Assembly: GCF_034422975.1 (NCBI RefSeq)
Contig: NZ_CP139873.1
Coordinates: 434,001 to 498,000, forward strand
Direction: 5' to 3'
DNA length: 64,000 bases
From: Idiomarina sp. PL1-037
GTDB taxonomy: Bacteria; Pseudomonadota; Gammaproteobacteria; Enterobacterales; Alteromonadaceae
The number at the start of each line of letters is the position of its first letter. Positions within the stretch are counted from its first letter, which is position 1. The position numbers and the translations under genes are program-made. Positions 52,629 through 61,391 of this stretch are shown piece by piece. Under the pieces are notes generated by a model, which saw nothing but the letters and a program-made list of their open reading frames with translations, searched no databases and had not been told where the DNA came from.

Positions 52629-52658
52629 CAGGAAAGTAACACAGGATAAATCAATCTC

Positions 52659-55376
52659 ATGCTAGGCAGTCTGTTTCGAAAAGTATTTGGTAGTCGCAAC
52701 GATCGCATTCTCAAAACTATGAAGAAAGACGTTGAGCGAATTAATTTGCTGGAACCCGAGTTCGAAGCGTTAAGTGATGCCGAGCTAAAAGAGAAAACCA
52801 CGGAATTTCGTAAGCGCCTGAACGGCGGTGAGCAAATAGAGAAAATTTTACCCGAAGCCTTTGCTACGGTTCGTGAAGCCAGCAAGCGGGTTTTCGGTAT
52901 GCGTCACTTCGACGTACAGCTGATTGGCGGTATGGTATTGAACGATAACCGTATTGCAGAAATGAAAACGGGTGAAGGTAAAACGCTGACAGCGACTTTG
53001 CCCGCTTATTTGAATGCCCTACCGGGTAAAGGCGTTCACATTATTACAGTGAACGATTATCTTGCCAAGCGAGACGCTGAATTCAACCAGCCACTATTCG
53101 ACTTTCTTGGGTTGAGCGTTGCGTTCAACATTCCGGGTATGGCGCCTGAAGATAAAAAAGCGGCTTATCAGGCCGATATTACGTACGGCACCAATAACGA
53201 GTTTGGTTTTGATTACCTGCGCGACAATATGGCCTTTGCACCACAGGACAGAGTCCAGCGCGAATTAAACTACGCTTTGGTCGATGAAGTCGACTCAATT
53301 CTGATTGATGAAGCCCGTACGCCGCTGATTATTTCCGGTCCGGCTGAAGACAGTTCAGAAATGTACCGTAAAATGAACGAGCTGGTTCCACACTTAGTTC
53401 GTCAGGAAAAAGAAGACACTGAAGAAGAACAAGGTGACGGCGATTTTACTATTGATGAAAAAGCCAAGCAGCTGCATCTTACCGAACATGGTCAGGAACA
53501 CATTGAAGAGCTACTGAAAGAGAAAGGCATGTTGGAAGCGGATGATTCGCTTTACTCTGCCGGCAACATCAGTTTATTGCACCATATCAATGCTGCTTTA
53601 CGAGCTCACCATCTGTTTCAAAAAGATGTGGATTACATCATCAAAGACGAAAAGGTTGTCATTGTTGATGAACACACCGGACGGACAATGGAAGGCCGTC
53701 GTTGGTCTGAAGGTCTGCACCAGGCGGTAGAAGCCAAAGAAGGCGTACCAATTCAGAACGAAAATCAGACTCTGGCCTCTATTACCTTCCAGAATTATTT
53801 CCGTCTATACAACAAGCTTGCGGGTATGACCGGTACAGCCGATACTGAAGCTTTTGAGTTCCAGTCTATTTATGGTCTGGAAACCATTGTACTGCCAACC
53901 AATAAACCAATGGTTCGTGATGACAGGGCCGACCTGATTTATCTGACGACACTGGAAAAATACGAAGCTATAGCTGAGGACATTGAAGAGTGTCGTAAGC
54001 AAAAGCGCCCGGTGTTGGTGGGTACGGTTTCTATTGAAAACTCTGAGCTTTTGTCACAGCTGTTGAAGAAAAAGAAAATTCCTCATGCGGTATTGAACGC
54101 TAAATTCCACGAACACGAAGCCGACATTATCGCTCAGGCAGGCCGTCCGGGAACAGTGACCATTGCGACCAACATGGCCGGTCGTGGTACCGATATTGTT
54201 CTGGGCGGAAGCTGGATGGCAGAAGTTGAAAAGCTGGAAGAGCCATCTAACGAAAAAATTGAAAAAATAAAGCAAGACTGGCAAAAACTTCACGACGCGG
54301 TGATTGAAGCTGGCGGCTTGCACATTATTGGTACCGAACGCCATGAGTCGCGTCGTATCGACAATCAGTTACGCGGTCGTTCTGGTCGTCAGGGTGACCC
54401 GGGTTCATCGCGTTTCTATCTCTCGCTGGAAGATCCACTTATGCGGATTTTCGCTTCAGACCGTATTGGAACCATGATGAAGCGTCTGGGGATGAAGGAA
54501 GGCGAAGCCATTGAACACCCCTGGGTAACGCGAGCTATTGAAAACGCGCAACGCAAGGTGGAAGGACGTAACTTCGACGTACGTAAACAACTGCTTGAGT
54601 ACGACGACGTAGCCAACGATCAGCGTAGTGTTGTCTATGACCAGCGTAATGAATTGCTGGATGAAGGTGATATCTCTGAAACCATCGTTGCGATACGTGA
54701 AGACGTTATCAATTCTGTGATCAGTGAGTACGTTCCGCCTCAGTCTCTGGCTGAGCTCTGGGACTTGAAAGGTTTAGAAGAGCGTCTGCGTGGTGATTTC
54801 CATTTAGAGCTGCCATTGCAGCAATGGCTGGACGAAGAAGAGCATTTCCACGAGGAAGTGTTGCGCGAGCGAGTACTGGAGCAGCTGGTTAAAGCTTACC
54901 AGGAGAAAGAAGAGGTGGTAGGACCGGAAGTTCTGCGGCGCTTTGAAAAATCCATTATGTTGCAGAGCCTTGACCAACACTGGAAAGAACATTTAGCGGC
55001 AATGGACCATCTGCGTCAGGGGATTCACCTGCGTGGTTATGCTCAGAAGAACCCGAAACAAGAATACAAAAAAGAGGCCTTTGCGCTCTTTACCGAGATG
55101 TTGGAAGCCCTGAAGCTCGACGTTGTGACTATTCTGAGCAAGGTTAAAGTACGTGCTCAGGAAGATGTCGATGCAGTGGACGAGCAACGTAAGGCTGCCG
55201 ATAGCGCGCCACGTGAGTTCCGTCATGAGCAAAGTGGCCCGGCAGCTGAAGAGCCTCAGAAAAGCTCTGATAGTGCTCAGGGACAACCGGTTCGTAAAGG
55301 CGCAAAAGTGGGCCGTAACGAACCATGCCCTTGTGGCTCAGGTAAAAAATACAAACATTGTCACGGTAAACTATAG
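52659..55376 (+). CDS. secA: Preprotein translocase ATPase SecA
   Basis: SecA drives protein export through SecYEG. The 905 residues (E. coli 901) include Walker A MKTGEGKTLTATLPAYLNAL, Walker B VDEVDSILIDEARTPLIISG, the preprotein cross-linking domain, NBD2 with ATNMAGRGTDIVLGG and GRSGRQGDPGSSRFYLSLED, and the C-terminal zinc/SecB-binding motif CPCGSGKKYKHCHG. No secM-like gene precedes it. A ribosome site (AGGA) lies 12 bases before the ATG, at poor spacing. Confidence 0.99.
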   Translation: MLGSLFRKVFGSRNDRILKTMKKDVERINLLEPEFEALSDAELKEKTTEFRKRLNGGEQIEKILPEAFATVREASKRVFGMRHFDVQLIGGMVLNDNRIAEMKTGEGKTLTATLPAYLNALPGKGVHIITVNDYLAKRDAEFNQPLFDFLGLSVAFNIPGMAPEDKKAAYQADITYGTNNEFGFDYLRDNMAFAPQDRVQRELNYALVDEVDSILIDEARTPLIISGPAEDSSEMYRKMNELVPHLVRQEKEDTEEEQGDGDFTIDEKAKQLHLTEHGQEHIEELLKEKGMLEADDSLYSAGNISLLHHINAALRAHHLFQKDVDYIIKDEKVVIVDEHTGRTMEGRRWSEGLHQAVEAKEGVPIQNENQTLASITFQNYFRLYNKLAGMTGTADTEAFEFQSIYGLETIVLPTNKPMVRDDRADLIYLTTLEKYEAIAEDIEECRKQKRPVLVGTVSIENSELLSQLLKKKKIPHAVLNAKFHEHEADIIAQAGRPGTVTIATNMAGRGTDIVLGGSWMAEVEKLEEPSNEKIEKIKQDWQKLHDAVIEAGGLHIIGTERHESRRIDNQLRGRSGRQGDPGSSRFYLSLEDPLMRIFASDRIGTMMKRLGMKEGEAIEHPWVTRAIENAQRKVEGRNFDVRKQLLEYDDVANDQRSVVYDQRNELLDEGDISETIVAIREDVINSVISEYVPPQSLAELWDLKGLEERLRGDFHLELPLQQWLDEEEHFHEEVLRERVLEQLVKAYQEKEEVVGPEVLRRFEKSIMLQSLDQHWKEHLAAMDHLRQGIHLRGYAQKNPKQEYKKEAFALFTEMLEALKLDVVTILSKVKVRAQEDVDAVDEQRKAADSAPREFRHEQSGPAAEEPQKSSDSAQGQPVRKGAKVGRNEPCPCGSGKKYKHCHGKL

Positions 55377-55382
55377 GTTTTT

Positions 55383-55799
55383 ATGGAAACCCAAAAATCG
55401 CCTGCTGTCCACGTGGCAGTCGGCGTGATTGAAAATGAGCAGGGCGAAATTTTTATCGCCCAACGTCACCCTGAACAACATCAGGGTGATAAGTGGGAGT
55501 TCCCCGGCGGTAAAGTCGAAGCTGGCGAGAATGTCCAACAAGCGTTGCAGCGCGAACTAAAAGAAGAGTGCGGTATTGATGTGACCGATATGGCACCGTT
55601 AACCGTCATAGAGCATCAGTACAAAGACAAGCGAGTTTTACTCGATGTCTGGTGGGTGCTTTCTTACGGCGGTGAAGCGCGTCAGTTAGAAGGTCAGGAC
55701 TGGTGTTGGGTTGATAAAAACCAGCTGGATGCATTCCAGTTTCCGGAAGCTAATCAGCCCATTGTCGAATGCATTATGCAGTCATTAAACGCTTATTAA
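55383..55799 (+). CDS. mutT: 8-oxo-dGTP diphosphatase MutT
   Basis: MutT hydrolyses 8-oxo-dGTP and so prevents A:T to C:G transversions. The 138-residue Nudix protein carries the full Nudix box GGKVEAGENVQQALQRELKE followed by ECGI (near residues 37-60), and WEFPGGK before it. It lies six bases after secA, the same order as E. coli secA-mutT, and converges with yacG. Confidence 0.97.
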   Translation: METQKSPAVHVAVGVIENEQGEIFIAQRHPEQHQGDKWEFPGGKVEAGENVQQALQRELKEECGIDVTDMAPLTVIEHQYKDKRVLLDVWWVLSYGGEARQLEGQDWCWVDKNQLDAFQFPEANQPIVECIMQSLNAY

Positions 55800-55834
55800 T
55801 ACAGCAACTCATATTCTAATAGCGATTACCTGAA

Positions 55835-56029
55835 CTAATAGTCCTGCTCGTCACCGTTATAGTCGTCGTTAGCTATGACAACGGGTTCGCCCGGAATGCT
55901 TTTTTCTTCGTTTGCCCATTCACCTAAATCAATAAGCTTGCATCGCTCACTGCAAAAAGGTCTGGCAGGGGATTTTTCTGACCATTCCACCTGAGTCTGG
56001 CAGGTTGGGCAGTTAACACTAATGCTCAT
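55835..56029 (-). CDS. yacG: DNA gyrase inhibitor YacG
   Basis: YacG is a small zinc protein that binds GyrB and blocks DNA binding by gyrase. The 64-residue sequence has the four zinc ligands CPTCQ and FCSERCKLIDLGEWANEE, with an acidic tail (NDDYNGDEQDY). Its ATG overlaps the zapD stop by four bases. Confidence 0.95.
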   Translation of the reverse strand: MSISVNCPTCQTQVEWSEKSPARPFCSERCKLIDLGEWANEEKSIPGEPVVIANDDYNGDEQDY

Positions 56030-56790
56030 GGACTACACCTTGCGAGTTCAAATTCAATATCGTGCAGGGATGTTTCTTTGTTCTCCCCCGGTAAGGGCAT
56101 GAATCGTACCGTAAATCGTTGCCGATGCCCACTGATGACAGGATAAATCTTCGCCGAGCGGGGGACTCTAATTCGCAGCATGGCAAGTAACTGCTCTGAA
56201 CTTTCCTGCAGGAAACCATTTTGCAATTGTATTGGCGCAAAAACGGATTGCTCGCGTAATAAGGTGAGTTTTAAAGTAATAGCCAGTTCGACAAAAGCCA
56301 GTGTCTGACTCCAGCTTTCGCATTGTTGCTGCTTCTCTTCAGCAGACTGACTTAACCATAAATGTAACTGCGGTAATTCAAATAAGCCGCTCATGCCAGG
56401 TTGGCTGAACCGTTGGCGTATACTTGCCAGCAGCGCATCGTCTTTGAGCTGGCGTAAGTACTTTGGAATATCCTGCAGCGTGCTGAGGCAATGCTCAATT
56501 TCATTAATGGTTCTTCGCAATGCGTCGCGGTCAACGTCGGGGTGTTCTTCCCATTTCTGTAAACGCTGTTTGTCGAGCTCTAAATCTTTCGTCAGTTCGG
56601 TACGAATGTCACAGCGCTCAAGTAGTTCGGTGACAGCAAACAGGGCATTAAAAAAGGGCTCAGCCTGTTCATCAAAACAGGTTCGGCTTGCTTTTAACTG
56701 TTCGAAGCCATGTTCTAAACGCAAATAAGTTCGCATACGCTCCTGAAGCGGATATTCATAGAGAATGTTGTCGTTATCAGTAGATGTCAT
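56026..56790 (-). CDS. zapD: Z-ring associated protein ZapD
   Basis: ZapD (YacF) cross-links FtsZ filaments by binding the FtsZ C-terminal peptide. The 254 residues (E. coli 247) have an all-alpha N domain (LYEYPLQERMRTYLRLEHGF, FFNALFAVTELLERCDIRTE) and a C-terminal beta domain (GHRQRFTVRFMPLPGENKET). The order coaE-zapD-yacG is conserved. Confidence 0.96.
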   Translation of the reverse strand: MTSTDNDNILYEYPLQERMRTYLRLEHGFEQLKASRTCFDEQAEPFFNALFAVTELLERCDIRTELTKDLELDKQRLQKWEEHPDVDRDALRRTINEIEHCLSTLQDIPKYLRQLKDDALLASIRQRFSQPGMSGLFELPQLHLWLSQSAEEKQQQCESWSQTLAFVELAITLKLTLLREQSVFAPIQLQNGFLQESSEQLLAMLRIRVPRSAKIYPVISGHRQRFTVRFMPLPGENKETSLHDIEFELARCSP

Positions 56791-56830
56791 GCGATTGCCG
56801 ATTGTTGAACTCTGTTGCTATGATAGCGGA

Positions 56831-57439
56831 TTACTTTTCCTGTGCAATGGTTGCCGCAAGATAGCGCTGATGCAGTTGGTTAACTTGCTGACGTAAGTCA
56901 TCGATACTGCCCTCGTTATTCAGAATATCGTCCGCCTTACGACGTCGTGTTTCACGGCTCAGTTGAGCTTTCATTATTGCCTCAATTTCCTCTTTTGGAC
57001 TCTCGTCGCGCTGAACGGTTCTTTGCAGTTGCAATTCTTCCGGAATATCTACCACTAATACCCGCTGGCAGTACTTATCTAAATTATTTTCCAGTAGTAG
57101 CGGCGCTGATAAAATTACATAGGGCGAGCTAGCCTGCTCCAGTTGAACCAGAATTTCCTCTCGTATGGCTGGGTGCAATAAGCTGTTCAACCAGTCTTTT
57201 TCTGCGGGGGCAGAGAATATTTTTTGGCGTAGAGCTTTGCGGTCAAGCTCCCCTTTATCCGTTAGCAGATCGCGACCAAAGTGCTCTGCAATAGCTTGCA
57301 GGCATGGACTGCCCGGCATCACCACCTGACGGGAGACAATATCGGCATCGACCACGGTTACACCCAGCCTTTCAAACTCAGCTGTGGCTGCCGACTTTCC
57401 GCTACCAATTCCTCCGGTTACACCCACTACGTAGGTCAT
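56831..57439 (-). CDS. coaE: Dephospho-CoA kinase CoaE
   Basis: CoaE phosphorylates the 3'-hydroxyl of dephospho-CoA, the last step of coenzyme A synthesis. I start at MTYVVGVTGGIGSGKSAA (57439), giving 202 residues (E. coli 206); the longer frame to 57595 runs back through pilD and is unlikely. The P loop is GGIGSGKS (residues 9-16), and the substrate-binding region VVDADIVSRQVV is conserved. It starts two bases after the pilD stop. Confidence 0.96.
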   Translation of the reverse strand: MTYVVGVTGGIGSGKSAATAEFERLGVTVVDADIVSRQVVMPGSPCLQAIAEHFGRDLLTDKGELDRKALRQKIFSAPAEKDWLNSLLHPAIREEILVQLEQASSPYVILSAPLLLENNLDKYCQRVLVVDIPEELQLQRTVQRDESPKEEIEAIMKAQLSRETRRRKADDILNNEGSIDDLRQQVNQLHQRYLAATIAQEK

Positions 57440-57441
57440 TT

Positions 57442-58302
57442 TTAAACGCCTCCTAACCAATGCCAGTAACTGAACAACAGCTCCATACCATAAAAGTAAC
57501 TCAGCAGGCCTCCGCCGATTAGAAAAGGCCCAAAGGGGATAGGTTGTGAGCGGCTGTGCCGGCGCAACATAATCAGACCTATTACGGCTCCGCAAACCGA
57601 GCTGGCAAGAATAGTGACTGGCAACAGAGTCGCGCCGGTAAATGCGGTAATAGCCGCCAGCAGCTTAAAGTCGCCATAGCCCATACCTTCTTTGCCAGTG
57701 ATGAGCTTATAGGCCCAGAACACGCTCCAAAGACTAAGATAACCCGCTGCGGCACCAATAATTGCGGAGGCCGGAGTTATGTCACTTAAGTCAGAGATAG
57801 ACCAGAGCAAAGCGACCCAGAGTAAAGGATAAGTGAGCTGATCGGGCAGTAACTGATGACGCCAGTCGATAACGAACAGGCAAATCAATAACGAACAGAC
57901 CGTAGCATACACCAGCGCCGGTAGAGTGAACCCGAAATGCCAGCCTATCAGACCGAAAGCCGCGCAACTGATAATTTCAACCAGCCAGTAGGTAACCGGA
58001 ATGGGGGTTTGGCAATGGCGGCAGCGAGCGTGCAAAACCAGATAGCTCAACAGCGGAATATTATCGTACCAGGCAATAGAGGTCTTGCACTCAGGGCAAT
58101 GTGACCCCGGAAACGCGATGGAAAAGCGGTCCTGCTCGGTAACCGGCGTACCGTTCATTTCGGCACATTCATGTTGCCACTGGCGTTCCAGTTGTATTGG
58201 CAGTCGGGTGATCACTACGTTCAGGAAGCTACCGATAACGGCGCCCAGCGCCAGCGCGACCACCAGCGTTGGTAATGACTCGGCAGCAAGCAAGTATTCC
58301 AT
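57442..58302 (-). CDS. pilD: Type IV prepilin peptidase PilD
   Basis: PilD cleaves prepilin leaders and methylates the new N-terminal Phe. The 286 residues have about eight membrane helices, the cytoplasmic methylase domain with tetracysteine motif (CPECK ... CRHCQ, about residues 73-101) and the two catalytic aspartates of the peptidase, one in FVIDWRHQLLPDQLTYPLLW and the other in GMGYGDFKLLAAIT. It is 15 bp downstream of pilC. Pilins and type II pseudopilins could both be substrates. Confidence 0.97.
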   Translation of the reverse strand: MEYLLAAESLPTLVVALALGAVIGSFLNVVITRLPIQLERQWQHECAEMNGTPVTEQDRFSIAFPGSHCPECKTSIAWYDNIPLLSYLVLHARCRHCQTPIPVTYWLVEIISCAAFGLIGWHFGFTLPALVYATVCSLLICLFVIDWRHQLLPDQLTYPLLWVALLWSISDLSDITPASAIIGAAAGYLSLWSVFWAYKLITGKEGMGYGDFKLLAAITAFTGATLLPVTILASSVCGAVIGLIMLRRHSRSQPIPFGPFLIGGGLLSYFYGMELLFSYWHWLGGV

Positions 58303-58317
58303 ACTTCTATTCCTTAG

Positions 58318-59496
58318 TTATTGAAACTGCTGCCCCATAGAAAACAGCGGTAAATACATAGCGATCAAAAGAGTACCTATAATGCCGCCTAAAACGACCA
58401 TCAGCAAGGGCTCTGCCAGCGCAACCAGGCGCTCACAGTTTTCCTCAAAACGTTGTCGCTTGAAATTGGCAAGTGCGGCGAAGGCGTTATCGATTTTACC
58501 ATTTTGCTCGCCAACTTTAAGAAAACTGAGAGTGCGGGGTTCGTTCAGCGTACTGGAGCGGAAGCTGTCGACCCAACCATTACCGGACTCTAGCTGTTTA
58601 TGAATGTGACGCAAAGCTGCCTTATGGGGTAACCAGCTCAAAGATGACTCGGTGCTGAGAATAGCTTGCCGGGTTTCAATACCAGCCCGCAAAGCTACCG
58701 CGAGCCGGTGAAACAGTTGTTGCAGTCTAATATCCTGAAGTAATTGCCCAATAACGGGTAATTGCGCTAGTGTTCGTTGAAAGAACAGGGGAGCTTTGCT
58801 TTTAACGGCAAAAAGAGTAACTGCCGCAACGAATATCGCACTGAAAATGACAACTGCCTGCTCTTTCAAAAGTGCTGATGAATTCAATAAAACAGCGGTT
58901 AGCCATGGGAGTTCGCCTTCACCAAAGAGTTCAGCAAAGGCTGGCAAAACCCAGCCCATCATCATGAAGCAAACACCAGCAGCCACTATTAATACAATGA
59001 CGGGATAACGCAGTGCTTTGGTTAATTGCTTTCTCAGTTGATGCTGGCGTTTTTCCAGTTCTTGTAACTGCTGTAACGCATCGGCAAGCTGTCCGTTTTG
59101 TTCGGCCCAGGCTATGGCGTCAATGTCAGCTTTGGGAAGCCAGTTTTCGTAATAGTCCAAATTGCGACTGAACGAGAAGCCGTGCTCAATATTGCGAATA
59201 CAATCTTCAATTAACCAGCGCAGGCTTCTGGACTTAGTTTCGCAAATACTGTGCCTCAGAGCTTCTGAAAGTGGCAGTCCGCTCTCCAGTAAACTGGCGG
59301 TTTGTTGCAGCAAGGTGTACCAGAGCGATAATTTAGGTTTATTCAGTTTTCTCTGGCGCTTAGATAAGCGTTTTATTTTTGTACAACGGATATGATGTTG
59401 CGATAGCAACTGTTTAGCCTGCAAAAGTGAGTCTGCATGAACCAGCCCGGACGCCTTATCAGCCTGCCACTGCCAGCAGTAATTAAGCGTTTTCAT
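58318..59496 (-). CDS. pilC: Type IV pilus inner-membrane platform protein PilC
   Basis: PilC is the inner-membrane platform that couples the PilB motor to pilin extrusion. The 392-residue protein has two T2SSF domains (about residues 52-175 and 255-377) with three membrane helices (about 160-185, 205-230 and 365-387). ESGLPLSEALRH and RAGIETRQAIL are the paired repeat motifs, and LVALAEPLLMVVLGGIIGTL closes the second. It overlaps pilB by 14 bases. Confidence 0.95.
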   Translation of the reverse strand: MKTLNYCWQWQADKASGLVHADSLLQAKQLLSQHHIRCTKIKRLSKRQRKLNKPKLSLWYTLLQQTASLLESGLPLSEALRHSICETKSRSLRWLIEDCIRNIEHGFSFSRNLDYYENWLPKADIDAIAWAEQNGQLADALQQLQELEKRQHQLRKQLTKALRYPVIVLIVAAGVCFMMMGWVLPAFAELFGEGELPWLTAVLLNSSALLKEQAVVIFSAIFVAAVTLFAVKSKAPLFFQRTLAQLPVIGQLLQDIRLQQLFHRLAVALRAGIETRQAILSTESSLSWLPHKAALRHIHKQLESGNGWVDSFRSSTLNEPRTLSFLKVGEQNGKIDNAFAALANFKRQRFEENCERLVALAEPLLMVVLGGIIGTLLIAMYLPLFSMGQQFQ

Positions 59497-60796
59497 AACT
59501 GAGTCGCTCCTTTTCTGCAGGGCTGATTAAGCCGCTATCGATATAATGCTGTAGCGCTTGCGAAAAGTCGGGAAGGTTGAACTGGCTAAGATAATGACGC
59601 AAATCGTCAATGGAGGCTCGTGAGCTGGTTAATGTCTCAATTAGCCTTTCTGCTGTATCTAACCAGGGCACAATCTCAAACACTGCCTGCCGCTTTTTCT
59701 CGGTTCTGTTGTAGCTTTCGGCTACCGGCAGTAAGCGTTGGCTGACGATAAGCTTTAATGAGCTGCGAATATCCAGCGGGTTAACGCCCAGGGAGTGCAA
59801 ACGCTTTAACGTATCCAGGCAGCTGTTGGTGTGCAGTGAACTCAGAACTAAATGCCCCGTTTGCGCTGCCTGAACTGCAATTTTAGCTGTCTCTGCATCG
59901 CGGATTTCACCAATAAGGATGACATCGGGGTCTTGCCGGAGGAGGGCGCGGAGAATTGATGCGAAGGTCAGCCCCTGGCGCGCATTGACCATCACCTGAC
60001 TGCAGCCCGGTAGCGGGACCTCTACCGGATCTTCAACACTGCAAACGTTGCTGCGCTCAGTATCCAGCTGACTCATTGCGCTGTACAACGTGGAGGTTTT
60101 GCCACTACCGGTTGGGCCGGTCACCAGAATTAAGCCTTGCTTCTGTTCTAAACAGCGGGCAAACCAACGATACTGTTGTTCCAGCAGCCCAGTTTGCTGT
60201 AAGGGGGGAATGTTGCGTGTGGGCTGTAAGCACCGCAGCACCAGTTTTTCTCCACCGATAACCGGACAGCAGTTTAATCTGAATTCCAGTTGCATATTAT
60301 CACCGGATTGCACCGACAAGCGTCCGTCCTGAGGCTGACGTTGCTCGGTTAAGTCAAGGTTGGCCTGCACTTTAATGCGCGAATAAATCTGCTGTGCGAA
60401 CTCTCGCGGAATAAAATCTAAACGGCGCAGCTGTCCGGCTTCGCGGCCTCTGACAACAACACCTTGATTCAGAGGTTGCAGATGCAGGTCAGATAACCCT
60501 CTCTCTGAGCAATAGAGCAGCAGTTGATTAACGTACTCGATAGCCGAGTCCTTTGGCAGTTGAATACCGGGTCGCTTGCCTTTGCCACGAATCAGCAATA
60601 CTTTTTTATCACTGTAAAAGCTGAGCAATACCTCGTCGACCGGTGCAAATCCGGGTTGTTGTAATAAAATGAGCCATGTTTTCCCCTGAGCAAACAGCAG
60701 CAAACCATGTTGCTGCAGAAAAGGGTCGTGCTCATTCTCCGACGAACTCATCTGCCCGGGCAGGTGGGTGAGTGAACAACAGGCGAAATCAGTCAT
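59483..60796 (-). CDS. pilB: Type IV pilus assembly ATPase, PilB/HofB type
   Basis: This hexameric ATPase powers pilus extension. The 437 residues are shorter than PilB of Pseudomonas (about 566) and near E. coli HofB (461); the N-terminal domain is reduced. Walker A GPTGSGKT is at 227-234, the Asp box SVEDPVEVPL at 253-262, Walker B LLRQDPDVILIGEIRDAETA at 285-304, and the His box GHLVLSSLHTN at 314-324. The CxxC...CxxC zinc motif that normally follows SQRL is absent (SQRLLPVAESYNRTEKKR). It overlaps pilA by two bases. Confidence 0.93.
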   Translation of the reverse strand: MTDFACCSLTHLPGQMSSSENEHDPFLQQHGLLLFAQGKTWLILLQQPGFAPVDEVLLSFYSDKKVLLIRGKGKRPGIQLPKDSAIEYVNQLLLYCSERGLSDLHLQPLNQGVVVRGREAGQLRRLDFIPREFAQQIYSRIKVQANLDLTEQRQPQDGRLSVQSGDNMQLEFRLNCCPVIGGEKLVLRCLQPTRNIPPLQQTGLLEQQYRWFARCLEQKQGLILVTGPTGSGKTSTLYSAMSQLDTERSNVCSVEDPVEVPLPGCSQVMVNARQGLTFASILRALLRQDPDVILIGEIRDAETAKIAVQAAQTGHLVLSSLHTNSCLDTLKRLHSLGVNPLDIRSSLKLIVSQRLLPVAESYNRTEKKRQAVFEIVPWLDTAERLIETLTSSRASIDDLRHYLSQFNLPDFSQALQHYIDSGLISPAEKERLSYENA

Positions 60797-61293
60797 TAGT
60801 AGCTTACCTGCTGTTCACAGTTTTGCACCACTGAGCGCATTTCGCTGTAATCGGAACAGGAAACGCTCCAGTCTAAATGCGTATTCGTGGCGTTGGGTGT
60901 CAGTTCAATTTGCAGTGGCTGATTGTTAATACTCACCGAGTTAAGAGTTAAGCGCACCGCGGCTGATTCGGTCAGACTGAGATCACTGAGCTCATCGGGT
61001 AGAGGTGACGGTAAGCCGGGAATGCCTTTATTTCCGGCCTGATTGCATTGGTTTAACTGCCCCTCAATTTGCCAGCATAAAGCGATACCCAACTGTAACG
61101 GCTGAGCATGGGCTAAGGCTTTACTGACTTTGGCCTGCTGGGTGTAATAGGTGTACGACGGAACGGCAATGGCCGAGAGGATGGCAATGATTGCCACCAC
61201 GACCATCATCTCAATAAGACTAAAACCCTTACCTGGAAAACGAAGAACGGATAAACGACGAACGGGCAAACGGTGAAAATGTACTTCCTGCAT
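60796..61293 (-). CDS. pilA: Type IV major pilin (prepilin)
   Basis: This is the type IV pilin subunit. The cleavage/methylation site is G23-F24 in GKG-FSLIEMMVVVAIIAIL, with Glu at +5, then the hydrophobic N-terminal helix. The mature chain is about 142 residues, with a Cys pair near the end (SVSCSDYSEMRS and QNCEQQ) that fits a D-region disulfide, and two more Cys (CWQIEGQLNQC). The leader of 23 residues (HFHRLPVRRLSVLRFPGKG) is much longer and more basic than the usual six or so of type IVa pilins. A GGGAG site seven bases before the ATG supports this start. Confidence 0.92.
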   Translation of the reverse strand: MQEVHFHRLPVRRLSVLRFPGKGFSLIEMMVVVAIIAILSAIAVPSYTYYTQQAKVSKALAHAQPLQLGIALCWQIEGQLNQCNQAGNKGIPGLPSPLPDELSDLSLTESAAVRLTLNSVSINNQPLQIELTPNATNTHLDWSVSCSDYSEMRSVVQNCEQQVSY

Positions 61294-61350
61294 AATTCAG
61301 CTCCCTGTTTAAGAACAGCAGAACTGTGGTTCACCCGAGCGAATTAGTAA

Positions 61351-61378
61351 ATTCTATTTTTCTGTAAGTTATTGGCTA
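61351..61378 (-). promoter_or_regulatory. Possible pilA promoter
   Basis: On the reverse strand TAGCCA (61378-61373) and TAGAAT (61356-61351) are 16 bases apart, four and five of six matches, about 57 bases before pilA. No -24/-12 sigma-54 motif, as used for pilA in Pseudomonas, was seen in the nadC-pilA gap, although rpoN is encoded in this genome. Confidence 0.4.
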
Positions 61379-61391
61379 TCTATGATCATTT

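Noticed and set aside
61294..61391. Sigma-54 promoter before pilA
   Set aside because: No GG-N10-GC type -24/-12 pair with reasonable fit was found; a sigma-70-like pair fits better.
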